In this document: positions 1 through 6,889 of the stretch, piece by piece
How positions within the stretch are numbered: the first letter of the stretch is position 1
Layout of the letters: each line of letters opens with the position of its first letter
Assembly (NCBI GenBank): GCA_036269915.1
Contig: DATBDM010000137.1
Coordinates: 1 to 10,567 of the forward strand
Reading direction: 5' to 3'
DNA: 10,567 nucleotides
DNA from: DATBDM01 sp036269915
GTDB taxonomy: Bacteria > Actinomycetota > Thermoleophilia > Solirubrobacterales > Solirubrobacteraceae
Program-made: the position numbers and the translations under genes
The notes under the pieces: generated by a model
Told to the model about the DNA's origin: nothing
Databases searched by the model: none
The model's input: the letters and a program-made list of their open reading frames with translations, nothing else

Positions 1-810
1 ATCGTCCGCCGGCCCGATCCTCAGCCGTGCCCGTGCTGCGCCCGCGGCGAGTTCGACATGTGTCGCAACGGGCGCTATCGCGAGCGCGGGATCAAGGAGC
101 TCGACGGCTACGGCGCCGAGCGCGTCGCGCTCGAAGCCGACTACGCCGTCAAGGTCGATGCCGCCCTCGGCTCCCTCGGCGTCCTCACCGAGCCGACCAG
201 CGTAGTCGCCAAGGCTTGGGAGCAGGTCGATCAGGTGGCCGCGCAGGCGTGCCGCCCGCTGGAGAGCGTGCTGGTCACGGGCGCCGGGCCCATCGGCCTG
301 CTCGCGGCGCTCCTGGCCGTCCAGCGGGGCCACCGCGTCGCGGTTCTCGATCGCGCGGTCGATGGGCCCAAGCCGGCGCTGGCCATGGCCCTCGGTGCCG
401 AGTACCACAGCGGCTCCGTGGAGGAGATCGTCGCCATGGCCGAGCCCGACATCGTCGTGGAGTGCACAGGCGCCCCCGACGTGGTGACGCAGGCGATCCA
501 GTCGACGGCGCCGGGCGCGATCGTGTGCCTGACCGGCGTATCGCCCCGCGGCCGGACGCTCAGCGTCGACGTCGGGTCGATCAACAACGAGCTCGTCCTG
601 GAGAACGACGTCGTGCTGGGCTCGGTCAACGCGAACCACCGCCACTTCGACGCCGCCGTCCGAGCGCTCGCCGCCGCCGATCGCCAATGGCTCGAAGGGC
701 TCATCACCCGGCGCGTCCCGCTCGATCACTGGGCCGAGGCGCTGCACCACCAGCCATCGGACATCAAGACCGTCATCGAGTTCGGGAACCACGTGAAGGA
801 GCGACCATGA
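1..810 (+). CDS. gdh: Glucose 1-dehydrogenase, zinc-dependent MDR family (5' end cut by window)
   Basis: The reading frame is open from base 1, so the N-terminus with the first catalytic zinc ligands lies outside the window. The visible 269 residues begin IVRRPDP, carry the structural-zinc cysteine cluster CPCCARGEFDMC, the segment EPTSVVAKAW with a conserved Glu, and the Rossmann motif GAGPIGLLAAL. This pattern is that of the glucose dehydrogenase branch of medium-chain dehydrogenases (known from archaeal enzymes), which oxidise beta-D-glucose to glucono-1,5-lactone in the cytoplasm. The second Rossmann strand ends in Asp (VAVLDR), which favours NAD+ over NADP+; this is inference. It is about 72% identical, by hand alignment without gaps, to the complete paralogue on the minus strand at 3280-4329. 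Its C-terminal tail NHVKERP is absent from the paralogue and encodes the ribosome binding site of the next gene, which it overlaps by four bases (ATGA). Substrate could be another aldose. Confidence 0.88.
   Translation: MVRRPDPQPCPCCARGEFDMCRNGRYRERGIKELDGYGAERVALEADYAVKVDAALGSLGVLTEPTSVVAKAWEQVDQVAAQACRPLESVLVTGAGPIGLLAALLAVQRGHRVAVLDRAVDGPKPALAMALGAEYHSGSVEEIVAMAEPDIVVECTGAPDVVTQAIQSTAPGAIVCLTGVSPRGRTLSVDVGSINNELVLENDVVLGSVNANHRHFDAAVRALAAADRQWLEGLITRRVPLDHWAEALHHQPSDIKTVIEFGNHVKERP
796..801 (+). promoter_or_regulatory. Ribosome binding site AAGGAG for the 6-phosphogluconate dehydrogenase gene
   Basis: AAGGAG lies five bases before the ATG at 807, inside the last codons of the glucose dehydrogenase gene. 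Together with the ATGA stop/start overlap it fixes the start and indicates translational coupling. The paralogous dehydrogenase gene on the minus strand lacks this tail. Confidence 0.75.
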
Positions 811-1730
811 GATTCGGCATCATCGGCCTCGGGCGCATGGGCGCCAACATGGCGCTGGCTGCCAGCGAGCACGGGCACGAGGTGGTCGGCCACGATCGCG
901 ACGAGGACGTCATGTCGGAGCTCGCCGCGCACGGCCTGGAGGCCGCGCCGACGCCGCAGGAGCTGGTCGCCAGGCTCGACGCTCCGCGCGTCGTCTTCAT
1001 CTACGTCCCGCACGGCGCCGCCACCGAGCACGTGTGCGAGGAGCTGCGCGCGCTGCTCGAAGCGGACGACATCGTCGTCGACGGCGGGAACTCCCATTGG
1101 GAGGACTCCCGCCGGCGCCATACCGAGTTCGCCGCGCGGGGCATCGGCTTCCTCGACCTGGGGACCAGCGGCGGAGTCTGGGGCGCGCGACATGGAGCGT
1201 GCTTCATGGCCGGCGGCGAGCGCGACGCCTTCGCGGCCGTCGAGCCGCTGCTGCGCGATCTGGCCTTCGACGAGCAGGCCACCCTCTTCGTGGGTGCGCC
1301 GGGGTCCGGGCACTTCGTCAAGCTGATTCACAACGCCATCGAGTTCGGGATGGTGCAGGCGATCGCCGAGGGGATGGAGCTGCTCGAGCGCTCGGACTTC
1401 GAGCTGGACCTGCCCGCCCTCCTGGAGAACTGGAACCACGGCTCGGTGATCCGCTCGTGGCTCGTCGAGCTGATGCGCGAGGCGCTGGAGGAGAACCCCG
1501 ACCTCGAGCGCCTCTCCACCTACGTCGAGGACACCGGCGAGGTCAAGTGGGTGCTGGCGTGGGCGCTCGAGCGCGACATCCCGTCACCGGTCATCTCCGA
1601 CAGCCAGCAGGCGCTGATGGCCTACCGCGACCTCGACTGGCCGGCCGCCAAGGCGGTCGCGCTGCTCCGCCACGGCTTCGGCGGCCACCCGGTCCACCAG
1701 GCCGAGGAGCACCTGGTGCGCTCCTCCTAG
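807..1730 (+). CDS. gnd: 6-phosphogluconate dehydrogenase, decarboxylating, short (GndA-like) type
   Basis: The 307-residue product oxidatively decarboxylates 6-phosphogluconate to ribulose 5-phosphate and CO2 in the cytosolic pentose phosphate pathway. The N-terminus MRFGIIGLGRMGANMA is the nucleotide-binding fold. DGGNSHWEDS (92-101), GTSGGVWGA (119-127) and GSGHFVKLIHNAIEFG (166-181) are the family signatures. Lys172, His175, Asn176 and Glu179 align with the catalytic Lys, His, Asn and Glu of the classical enzyme. The ending FGGHPV is typical of the short, roughly 300-residue class, as opposed to the classical 470-residue enzyme. After the glycine-rich loop the sequence reads VVGHDRD; an Asp there, instead of the Asn-Arg-Thr of NADP enzymes, suggests NAD+ preference (inference). 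The ATG overlaps the upstream stop as ATGA and has a good AAGGAG. The epimerase gene follows with no spacer, so the three genes form an operon. Confidence 0.93.
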   Translation: MRFGIIGLGRMGANMALAASEHGHEVVGHDRDEDVMSELAAHGLEAAPTPQELVARLDAPRVVFIYVPHGAATEHVCEELRALLEADDIVVDGGNSHWEDSRRRHTEFAARGIGFLDLGTSGGVWGARHGACFMAGGERDAFAAVEPLLRDLAFDEQATLFVGAPGSGHFVKLIHNAIEFGMVQAIAEGMELLERSDFELDLPALLENWNHGSVIRSWLVELMREALEENPDLERLSTYVEDTGEVKWVLAWALERDIPSPVISDSQQALMAYRDLDWPAAKAVALLRHGFGGHPVHQAEEHLVRSS

Positions 1731-2627
1731 ATGGTCGGCGCCGCCCCGAGGACCGCCGAGCTGCGCGCCCCGAGCGGCCGGCTGCAGGCCACGTTCATCC
1801 CCGGCGTCGGCATGCTCGGCTGGTCGCTGCGCGACCGCGGTGACGAGCTCGTGGCCCGGCCGGTCACGCTGGCCGACTACGCGGCGACCGGCGAGCCGAC
1901 GGGGATCGCCCTGCTACACCCGTGGGCGAACCGCCTCGCCGAGCCGGAGTACGAGGTCGCCGGCCGCCGCGTGCGACTCGACACGTTCCACCCCGACCCG
2001 CACGGCCTGCCCATCCACGGCCTCGTAGCCGGCTCGCCGCACTGGGAGCTGCTCGATGAGCGCCCGGCCGGCCTGCGCGCCCGGCTCGACTACCCCGCGC
2101 ATCCGGACCTGATGGCCGGCTTCCCCTTCCCGCACGTACTCGAGCTCAGCGCCGAGCTGGGCGACGAGCAGCTCGAGGTCGCCACCGAGCTCACGGCGAC
2201 CGGCAACGTGCCCGTGCCGGTCGCGTTCGGTTTCCACCCGTACCTGCAGCTGCCGCGGCTCTCGCGCGCACAGTGGTGGGTCGAGCTGCCGGTGACCAGC
2301 CGCATGGAGCTCGACGAGCGCATGCTGCCCACCGGCCGCAGCGAACCGGTCCGGATCCCGCCCGGCCCGCTCGGCGACGCCGACTACGACGACGCGTTCG
2401 ACGGCCTCGCCGACGCGCCCGAGTTCGTCCTCGCGGGCGGCGGCCGGCGCGTGGCCGTGCGCTTCCTCGAGGGCTACCGCTTCGCCCAGGTCTACGCGCC
2501 GCGCGGGCGCGACTTCATCTCCTTCGAGCCGATGACCGCGCCGATCAACCCGTTCGCCGACGACCGGACGCGGCTGCTCGCACCCGGCGCGTCCTACCGT
2601 GCGCGCTTCGCCATCGCGGTCGGTTAG
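1731..2627 (+). CDS. Aldose 1-epimerase family protein (galactose mutarotase-like)
   Basis: The 298-residue product matches the aldose 1-epimerase/YeaD-like beta-sandwich fold, which interconverts alpha and beta anomers of free sugars or sugar phosphates. Visible family landmarks are HPWANRLAEP (63-72), HGLPIHGLV (91-99), GFHPYLQLP (167-175) with the expected general-acid His169, YDDAFDGL (219-226), and FEPMTAPINPF (265-275) with the expected catalytic Glu266. Length is normal. The ATG directly follows the stop of the preceding gene (TAGATG). I see no ribosome binding site at normal spacing, so translation probably depends on re-initiation. In an operon with glucose dehydrogenase its likely job is to supply the beta-anomer used by the dehydrogenase; this is inferred from context. 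A glucose-6-phosphate 1-epimerase activity cannot be excluded. Its TAG stop overlaps the TAA of the convergent hydrolase gene by four bases. Confidence 0.85.
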   Translation: MVGAAPRTAELRAPSGRLQATFIPGVGMLGWSLRDRGDELVARPVTLADYAATGEPTGIALLHPWANRLAEPEYEVAGRRVRLDTFHPDPHGLPIHGLVAGSPHWELLDERPAGLRARLDYPAHPDLMAGFPFPHVLELSAELGDEQLEVATELTATGNVPVPVAFGFHPYLQLPRLSRAQWWVELPVTSRMELDERMLPTGRSEPVRIPPGPLGDADYDDAFDGLADAPEFVLAGGGRRVAVRFLEGYRFAQVYAPRGRDFISFEPMTAPINPFADDRTRLLAPGASYRARFAIAVG

Positions 2628-3271
2628 GCGGAGCTCGCCAGCCGCCAGAGCAGAGCGCGGGCCGGCGCGCCGTCGGCCCCGGCGATCTTCAGCGGCAGGC
2701 AGGCGAGGAAGTACGCACCGGGCTCGACAGCCCGCAGGTCGAGCCCCTCGATCACGCCAACGTCGCGCTCCAGCAGGGCGATGTGGGCGGCGCGGTCGCC
2801 GATCGAGAGGTAGTCGATCCCGAGGACCCGCACGCCGCCGTCGATCACCGCGGCCGCCCCACTGCCGTCCAGGCGCAGGAACTCCGTGGCGAACTCGTCG
2901 CGCTCCCACAGCGGCGAGTTGCGCGTCCTGAGCAGCACGCGCTCGGTGCCGAGCGGCAGCTCGAGGCCGCGGATGACGTCCGCGTCGATCGGACCGGTCG
3001 CCGCCGTGGCGTCCACGACCAGGCACCGGCCGAGGAAGCGCTCGACCGACAGCTCGCTCGCGCCGCGCGCGCCGGAGATGAAGTGGCACGGGGCGTCGAC
3101 GTGCGTGCCGGTGTGCGCGCCCATGTCCAGGCGGCTGATGTTCGCCGCGTCGCCGCGATCGATCGACCGCGCGAGGCTGATGTCCACGCCCGGGTCGCCG
3201 GGGTAGACCGGCATCCCGGGCCGGATCGGCACGGTGACGTCGATCGGCGGTCCCTCGGGGATCGCCTCCAT
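2624..3271 (-). CDS. Cyclase-family metal-dependent hydrolase (kynurenine formamidase-like fold)
   Basis: The 215-residue product belongs to the putative cyclase family (Pfam PF04199), which includes kynurenine formamidase and isatin hydrolase. It opens with IDVTVPIRPGMPVYPGDP. It carries the metal-binding signature HxGTHxDxPxHF at residues 53-64, with His53, His57, Asp59 and His63 as expected ligands. It ends with the family pattern CLPLKIAGADGAPARALL. The ATG at 3271 has GGTGA eight bases upstream. A GTG at 3283 overlaps the stop of the upstream glucose dehydrogenase gene as GTGA and would add four residues; both starts imply coupling to that gene. No other tryptophan-catabolic gene is visible, so the kynurenine role is not supported by context. 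Hydrolysis of the lactone made by the dehydrogenase is a plausible alternative (inference). Length is normal for the family. Confidence 0.85.
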   Translation of the reverse strand: MEAIPEGPPIDVTVPIRPGMPVYPGDPGVDISLARSIDRGDAANISRLDMGAHTGTHVDAPCHFISGARGASELSVERFLGRCLVVDATAATGPIDADVIRGLELPLGTERVLLRTRNSPLWERDEFATEFLRLDGSGAAAVIDGGVRVLGIDYLSIGDRAAHIALLERDVGVIEGLDLRAVEPGAYFLACLPLKIAGADGAPARALLWRLASSA

Positions 3272-3279
3272 CGCGGCCG

Positions 3280-4329
3280 TCACCCGAACCGGATCGTGGT
3301 CTTGATGTCGTCCGGCCCGCGCTCCAGCGCCTCGTGCCAGCGATCGAGCGGGGCGCGGCGCGTGATCATGCGCTCCAGCCAGCCGCGGTCGGCCTGGGCG
3401 AGCACCTCCGCGGCGGCGAGGAAGTGGCGGTGGTTGGCGTTCACCGACCCCATGACCACGTCGTTCTCGAGCACCAGCTCGTCGGCGAGGGCACCGACGT
3501 CGACGCTCAGGGTCCGCCCGCGCGGCGAGATCCCGATCAGGCAGGAGATGGCCGCCGGGGCAGTCGCCTGGATCGCGTCGAGCACGAGCTCGGGCGCGCC
3601 GGTGCACTCGAGCAGCACGTCCGGCTCCGCGCCCCTGCACGCGCCGGCCACCGTGCCGGTGTGGTAGGCCACGCCGAGCTCCTTGGCCAGCTCGCGCTTC
3701 GGTCCCTCGCGGGTGCGGTCGAGCAGGTGGACGTCGTGCCCTCGCTGCACGCCGATGAGCGCGGCCAGCAGCCCGATCGGCCCGGCGCCGGTGACCAGCA
3801 CGCGGTCGACCGGCCGGCAGACCTGAGCGGCGATGCGATCGACCTGCTCCCACGCCTTGGCCACGACGCTGGTCGGCTCGGTGAGCACGCCGACCGAGAC
3901 CAGGTCCTCGTCGAGCTTGACCGCGTAGTCACCTTCCAGCGCGACCAGCCCGGCGCCGTAGCCGTCGAGCTCCTTGATGCCGCGCTCGCGGTAGCGTCCG
4001 TTGCGGCACATATCGAACTCGCCGCGCGCGCAGCATTCACACGGCTCCGGGTCGGGACGGCGGACGATCCCCGCCACCAGGTCCCCGGCGGCGATCTCCC
4101 CGCCGTACGGCGCCTCGCGCACCAGGCCCAGCGACTCATGGCCGAGCACCAGCCGGTCGCTGCCGGGCGGCGGCGTCCCGTACTCGCCGCGGACGATCTC
4201 GACGTCGGTGCCGCACACGCCCAGCTCGATCATCTCGACGAGCAACTCGCCGTCGCCGGGTCGTGGATCCGGGCGCTCCTCCAAGCGCTCGTTCCCGGGC
4301 GAGCCGGGGATCACGGTGATCGCGCGCAT
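3280..4329 (-). CDS. gdh: Glucose 1-dehydrogenase, zinc-dependent MDR family (complete paralogue)
   Basis: The 349-residue product has the full glucose dehydrogenase layout. The catalytic-zinc residues are Cys39 in GVCGTD, His64-Glu65 in LGHESLG and Glu151 in EPTSVV. The structural-zinc cysteines are 97, 99, 100 and 108 in the segment PCECCARGEFDMC. The Rossmann motif GAGPIGLLAA starts at residue 181. The second beta strand ends VHLLDR, and this Asp suggests NAD+ preference (inference). It should oxidise glucose to gluconolactone in the cytosol. I chose the ATG at 4329 because MRAITVIPG is the usual start of the family; an in-frame ATG at 4374 would add 15 unrelated residues. There is no ribosome binding site, but a promoter-like pair is positioned for a leaderless message. 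The gene overlaps the possible GTG start of the downstream hydrolase and is inverted relative to its paralogue at 1-810. Confidence 0.92.
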   Translation of the reverse strand: MRAITVIPGSPGNERLEERPDPRPGDGELLVEMIELGVCGTDVEIVRGEYGTPPPGSDRLVLGHESLGLVREAPYGGEIAAGDLVAGIVRRPDPEPCECCARGEFDMCRNGRYRERGIKELDGYGAGLVALEGDYAVKLDEDLVSVGVLTEPTSVVAKAWEQVDRIAAQVCRPVDRVLVTGAGPIGLLAALIGVQRGHDVHLLDRTREGPKRELAKELGVAYHTGTVAGACRGAEPDVLLECTGAPELVLDAIQATAPAAISCLIGISPRGRTLSVDVGALADELVLENDVVMGSVNANHRHFLAAAEVLAQADRGWLERMITRRAPLDRWHEALERGPDDIKTTIRFG

Positions 4330-4336
4330 GGCGCAG

Positions 4337-4364
4337 CCGATAAGTCGCGGCGGCGCGTGCACAA
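4337..4364 (-). promoter_or_regulatory. Candidate promoter of the complete glucose dehydrogenase gene (leaderless layout)
   Basis: On the minus strand TTGTGC (4364-4359) is followed by 16 bases, then TATCGG (4342-4337), then seven bases and the ATG at 4329. A transcript starting six to eight bases after the -10 element would begin at or next to the ATG. This agrees with the lack of a ribosome binding site. The -10 match is partial, so this is a prediction. Confidence 0.4.
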
Positions 4365-4374
4365 GGGCGACCAC

Positions 4375-4402
4375 TTGCCGCCCCGGCGCGCCGGTCTACC
4401 AC
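4375..4402 (+). promoter_or_regulatory. Candidate promoter of the type II NADH dehydrogenase gene
   Basis: TTGCCG (4375-4380), 16 bases, then TACCAC (4397-4402). A start near 4409 would leave a leader of about ten bases that contains the ribosome binding site GAGG (4410-4413) before the GTG at 4420. The -10 resemblance is weak. It lies in the 90-base divergent spacer, which holds no other gene. Confidence 0.25.
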
Positions 4403-4419
4403 ACGCCTCGAGGCATCTC

Positions 4420-5712
4420 GTGGCACAGCCAGACCCGCAGCGGCGGCGTGTCGTGGTGATCGGCGGAGGCTTCGGTGGCCTGGAGAGCGTCAAGGCACTC
4501 CGGCACCTGCCCGTCGACATCACGCTGATCGACCGCAACAACTACCACCTGTTCCAGCCGCTCACCTACCAGGTGAGCACCGCTGCGCTGTCGCCGGACG
4601 AGATCGCCGAGCCGCTGCGGGCGATCTTCCGCCGCGACCGCAACGTGCGCGTGCTCATGGCCGAGGTCAGCGGGCTCGACCTCGATCGGCGCCGCGTCGT
4701 GCTGCGCCCGAGCGTCGACGGCCTGGGCGAGGACACCGTGCCCTATGACACGCTCGTGGTCGCGGCCGGCGCGAGCTACTCGTACTTCGGCCACGAGGAG
4801 TGGCGCCCGCTGGCGCTCGAGGTCAAGACGCTCGACAACGCGTTGCGCGTGCGCTCGCGCATCCTCACGGCGTTCGAGGCGGCCGAGCTCGAGCACGATC
4901 ACGACCAGCGCTGCCGTTGGCTGACCTTCATGGTCGTGGGCGCGGGCCCGACCGGCGTCGAGATGGCCGGCCAGATCGCCGAGCTCGCGCGCGACACGCT
5001 CCCCGGCGACTTTCGCGCGATCGACCCGCGGGCCGGGCGCGTACTGCTCGTCGAGGCGGCCGACCGCGTGCTCCCGGCGTTCCCCCCGCAGCTCTCCGAG
5101 CGCGCGGATCGCTCGCTGCGCGAGCTCGGCGTCGAGTCGCTCACCGGGCACACGGTGGTCGGCGTCGATCCCGAGTTCGTGCGCGTGCGGCAGGCCGGCG
5201 GGCAGACCGACGACATCCCCTGCCGCACGATCGTGTGGGCGGCGGGCGTCGCGGCGTCCCCCCTGGCCGCCGTCCTCGCCGAGGGGTCGGAGTCCGACGT
5301 CGACCGCGCCGGCCGCGTGACTGTCGAGGCCGACCTCACGCTGCCCGGGCGCCCCGAGGTGCTGGCCGTCGGTGACATGGCGCGCGTGCCCGAGAAGCCG
5401 CTGCCCGGGCTCGCTCCGGTGGCGATGCAGCAGGGACGCTACGTCGGCCGGCTCGTCGCCGACCGGCTCGCCGGGCGGACCACGCCGCCGTTCCGCTACA
5501 TCGACAAGGGCAACCTGGCTACGATCGGGCGAGCGCGGGCCGTGGCCGACCTGCGCGGGCTGCAGGTCGGCGGGTTCCTCGCGTGGGCGATCTGGCTCGT
5601 CGTGCACCTCTTCTACCTCGTCGGCTTCGAGAACCGTGCGGTGGTCCTGGTGCGCTGGGCCTACAACTTCTTCACGCGCGGGCGCGGAGGGCGGCTGGTC
5701 ACACACGCTTGA
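4420..5712 (+). CDS. ndh: Type II NADH:quinone oxidoreductase (NDH-2)
   Basis: The 430-residue, FAD-containing product transfers electrons from NADH to membrane quinone without pumping protons. It shows the FAD-binding VVVIGGGFGGLES (11-23), the NADH-binding VVGAGPTGVEMAG (172-184), and a second Rossmann strand ending in Glu212 (VLLVEAADRVLP), as in NADH-specific enzymes. It also has the FAD-contact segment VLAVGDMA (314-321) and the quinone-site-type motif AMQQGRYVG (335-343). The C-terminal stretch 385-412 (FLAWAIWLVVHLFYLVGF and onward) is hydrophobic/amphipathic and fits monotopic attachment to the inner face of the membrane. I chose GTG 4420 because GAGG stands six bases before it and the fold begins ten residues later. 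In-frame TTG 4375 and GTG 4357 are possible but add an unlikely basic extension. It is divergent from the glucose dehydrogenase gene and is the obvious sink for its NADH. Confidence 0.92.
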   Translation: MAQPDPQRRRVVVIGGGFGGLESVKALRHLPVDITLIDRNNYHLFQPLTYQVSTAALSPDEIAEPLRAIFRRDRNVRVLMAEVSGLDLDRRRVVLRPSVDGLGEDTVPYDTLVVAAGASYSYFGHEEWRPLALEVKTLDNALRVRSRILTAFEAAELEHDHDQRCRWLTFMVVGAGPTGVEMAGQIAELARDTLPGDFRAIDPRAGRVLLVEAADRVLPAFPPQLSERADRSLRELGVESLTGHTVVGVDPEFVRVRQAGGQTDDIPCRTIVWAAGVAASPLAAVLAEGSESDVDRAGRVTVEADLTLPGRPEVLAVGDMARVPEKPLPGLAPVAMQQGRYVGRLVADRLAGRTTPPFRYIDKGNLATIGRARAVADLRGLQVGGFLAWAIWLVVHLFYLVGFENRAVVLVRWAYNFFTRGRGGRLVTHA

Positions 5713-5736
5713 CGCGGCGAAGCGGACGCCTATCTG
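5709..5736 (+). promoter_or_regulatory. Candidate promoter of the glycosyltransferase gene, overlapping the ndh stop codon
   Basis: TTGACG (5709-5714) includes the stop codon of the upstream gene. After 16 bases comes TATCTG (5731-5736), then seven bases, then an in-frame GTG at 5744. Transcription would start at about 5743, giving either a leaderless message from GTG 5744 or a 30-base leader with AGGA before GTG 5774. It would make the glycosyltransferase independent of ndh. Confidence 0.45.
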
Positions 5737-5773
5737 CCACAGCGTGGACCGCTTCCGCCGTCAGGACAATGCC

Positions 5774-6889
5774 GTGCGCAGCGCCCGGCCGAGCTCGGCG
5801 CCCGAGCGCGAGCTGGTCGAGCCGACCTCCGAGCGCCGCCTGCACGTCGCCGTGCTGGCGCCGCCGTGGATCCCCATCCCTCCGCCCGGCTACGGCGGCA
5901 TCGAGTTCGTGGTCGCCCTGCTGTGCGACGCGCTGGTCGAGCTGGGCCACGACGTCGAGCTGTTCTGCACGCCCGGCTCCCAATCGCGGGCGACGGTGCA
6001 CCCGGTGCTCGACCGGCCGCATCCCGACAGCATCGAGCGCGCCCTGTTCGAGTGCGACCACACCGCCCGCGGGTTCCGCGCGATCGACGCCGCGGCGACC
6101 GCCGGGCACCCGTTCGACGTCGTCCACGACCACAGCGGCTACGCGGCGCTCGCCTTCGCCGACCGGCTCGAGACGCCGCTCGTGCACACGGTGCACGGTC
6201 CGTTCGACGGCGATACCAACGCTTACTACGCGGTCAACGGTCACAACGGCGCGATCGTCTGCATCAGCCGCGCCCAGGCCAGCATGGCGCCCGACGCGGG
6301 CATCGTCGACGGCGTGGTCCACAACCCGATCGACATCGACAACTGGCCGTTCGCCGAGACGAAGGAGGACTACCTCCTGTGGGTCGGGCGCTTCGTCGCC
6401 GAGAAGGGCCCGCAGCGGGCGATCCGCGTGGCCAAGGCCACCGGGCGCCGGCTGATCCTGGCGGGCGTCGTGCAGCCGCGGCAGGAGCGCTTCTTCGCCG
6501 GCGAGATCGAGCCGCACCTCGACGGCGAGCAGATCACCTACGTCGGCGAGGTCGGCGGTGCGCGCAAGCAGCAGCTGTTCGCCGACGCGTACGCGTTCCT
6601 CATGCCGATCCGCTGGCCGGAGCCGTTCGGGATGGTGATGGTCGAGGCGATGGCGGCCGGCACGCCGGTCCTGGCGTTCCCAGAGGGCGCGGCGCCCGAG
6701 GTGGTCGAGGACGGCCTGTCCGGCTTCCTCGTCGCCGACGAGGACGAGATGGCCGCCCGCGTGCCCGACGCGGGCCGGCTGGATCCGCTTCAGGTCCGGC
6801 GCTCGGCCGAGCGCTTCGCGCCCGACCGCATCGCCGAGGGCTACGAGCGCGTCTACCGCCAGCTCGCCCGCCGGACTGCGGTCGCCTGA
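5774..6889 (+). CDS. Glycosyltransferase family 4 (GT-B fold)
   Basis: The 371-residue product (from GTG 5774) is a retaining GT-B glycosyltransferase. The N-terminal half starts LHVAVLAPPWIPIPPPGYGG (23-42), with the glycine-rich acceptor-side loop, followed by DVVHDHSGY (115-123) and HTVHGPFDG (138-146). The C-terminal donor half has NPIDIDNW (184-191), LLWVGRFVAEKGP (201-213) and the EX7E signature Glu283-Glu291 in PEPFGMVMVEAMAAGTPVLA. No signal peptide or membrane segment is seen, so it is cytosolic. Donor and acceptor cannot be read from the sequence. The adjacent, convergent glucosidase suggests an alpha-glucan or glucosyl compatible-solute role (inference). GTG 5774 has AGGA seven bases upstream. 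GTG 5744 would add ten residues and matches the leaderless layout seen at other genes here. The 3' end overlaps the glucosidase gene by 37 bases. Confidence 0.87.
   Translation: MRSARPSSAPERELVEPTSERRLHVAVLAPPWIPIPPPGYGGIEFVVALLCDALVELGHDVELFCTPGSQSRATVHPVLDRPHPDSIERALFECDHTARGFRAIDAAATAGHPFDVVHDHSGYAALAFADRLETPLVHTVHGPFDGDTNAYYAVNGHNGAIVCISRAQASMAPDAGIVDGVVHNPIDIDNWPFAETKEDYLLWVGRFVAEKGPQRAIRVAKATGRRLILAGVVQPRQERFFAGEIEPHLDGEQITYVGEVGGARKQQLFADAYAFLMPIRWPEPFGMVMVEAMAAGTPVLAFPEGAAPEVVEDGLSGFLVADEDEMAARVPDAGRLDPLQVRRSAERFAPDRIAEGYERVYRQLARRTAVA

Noticed and set aside
27..806. N-terminal extension of the 6-phosphogluconate dehydrogenase frame upstream of 807
   Set aside because: The upstream part is Arg-rich nonsense overlapping the glucose dehydrogenase gene. 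The family starts at MRFGIIGLG, with AAGGAG before ATG 807.
3334..4419. N-terminal extension of the NADH dehydrogenase frame
   Set aside because: It is antisense to the complete glucose dehydrogenase gene and has no family similarity. The FAD motif starts ten residues after GTG 4420.
4396..5706. 436-codon minus-strand frame opposite the NADH dehydrogenase gene
   Set aside because: It is rich in Asp, His, Arg and Val as a by-product of codon bias on the other strand, and no motif is visible. The plus-strand frame has clear FAD and NADH motifs.
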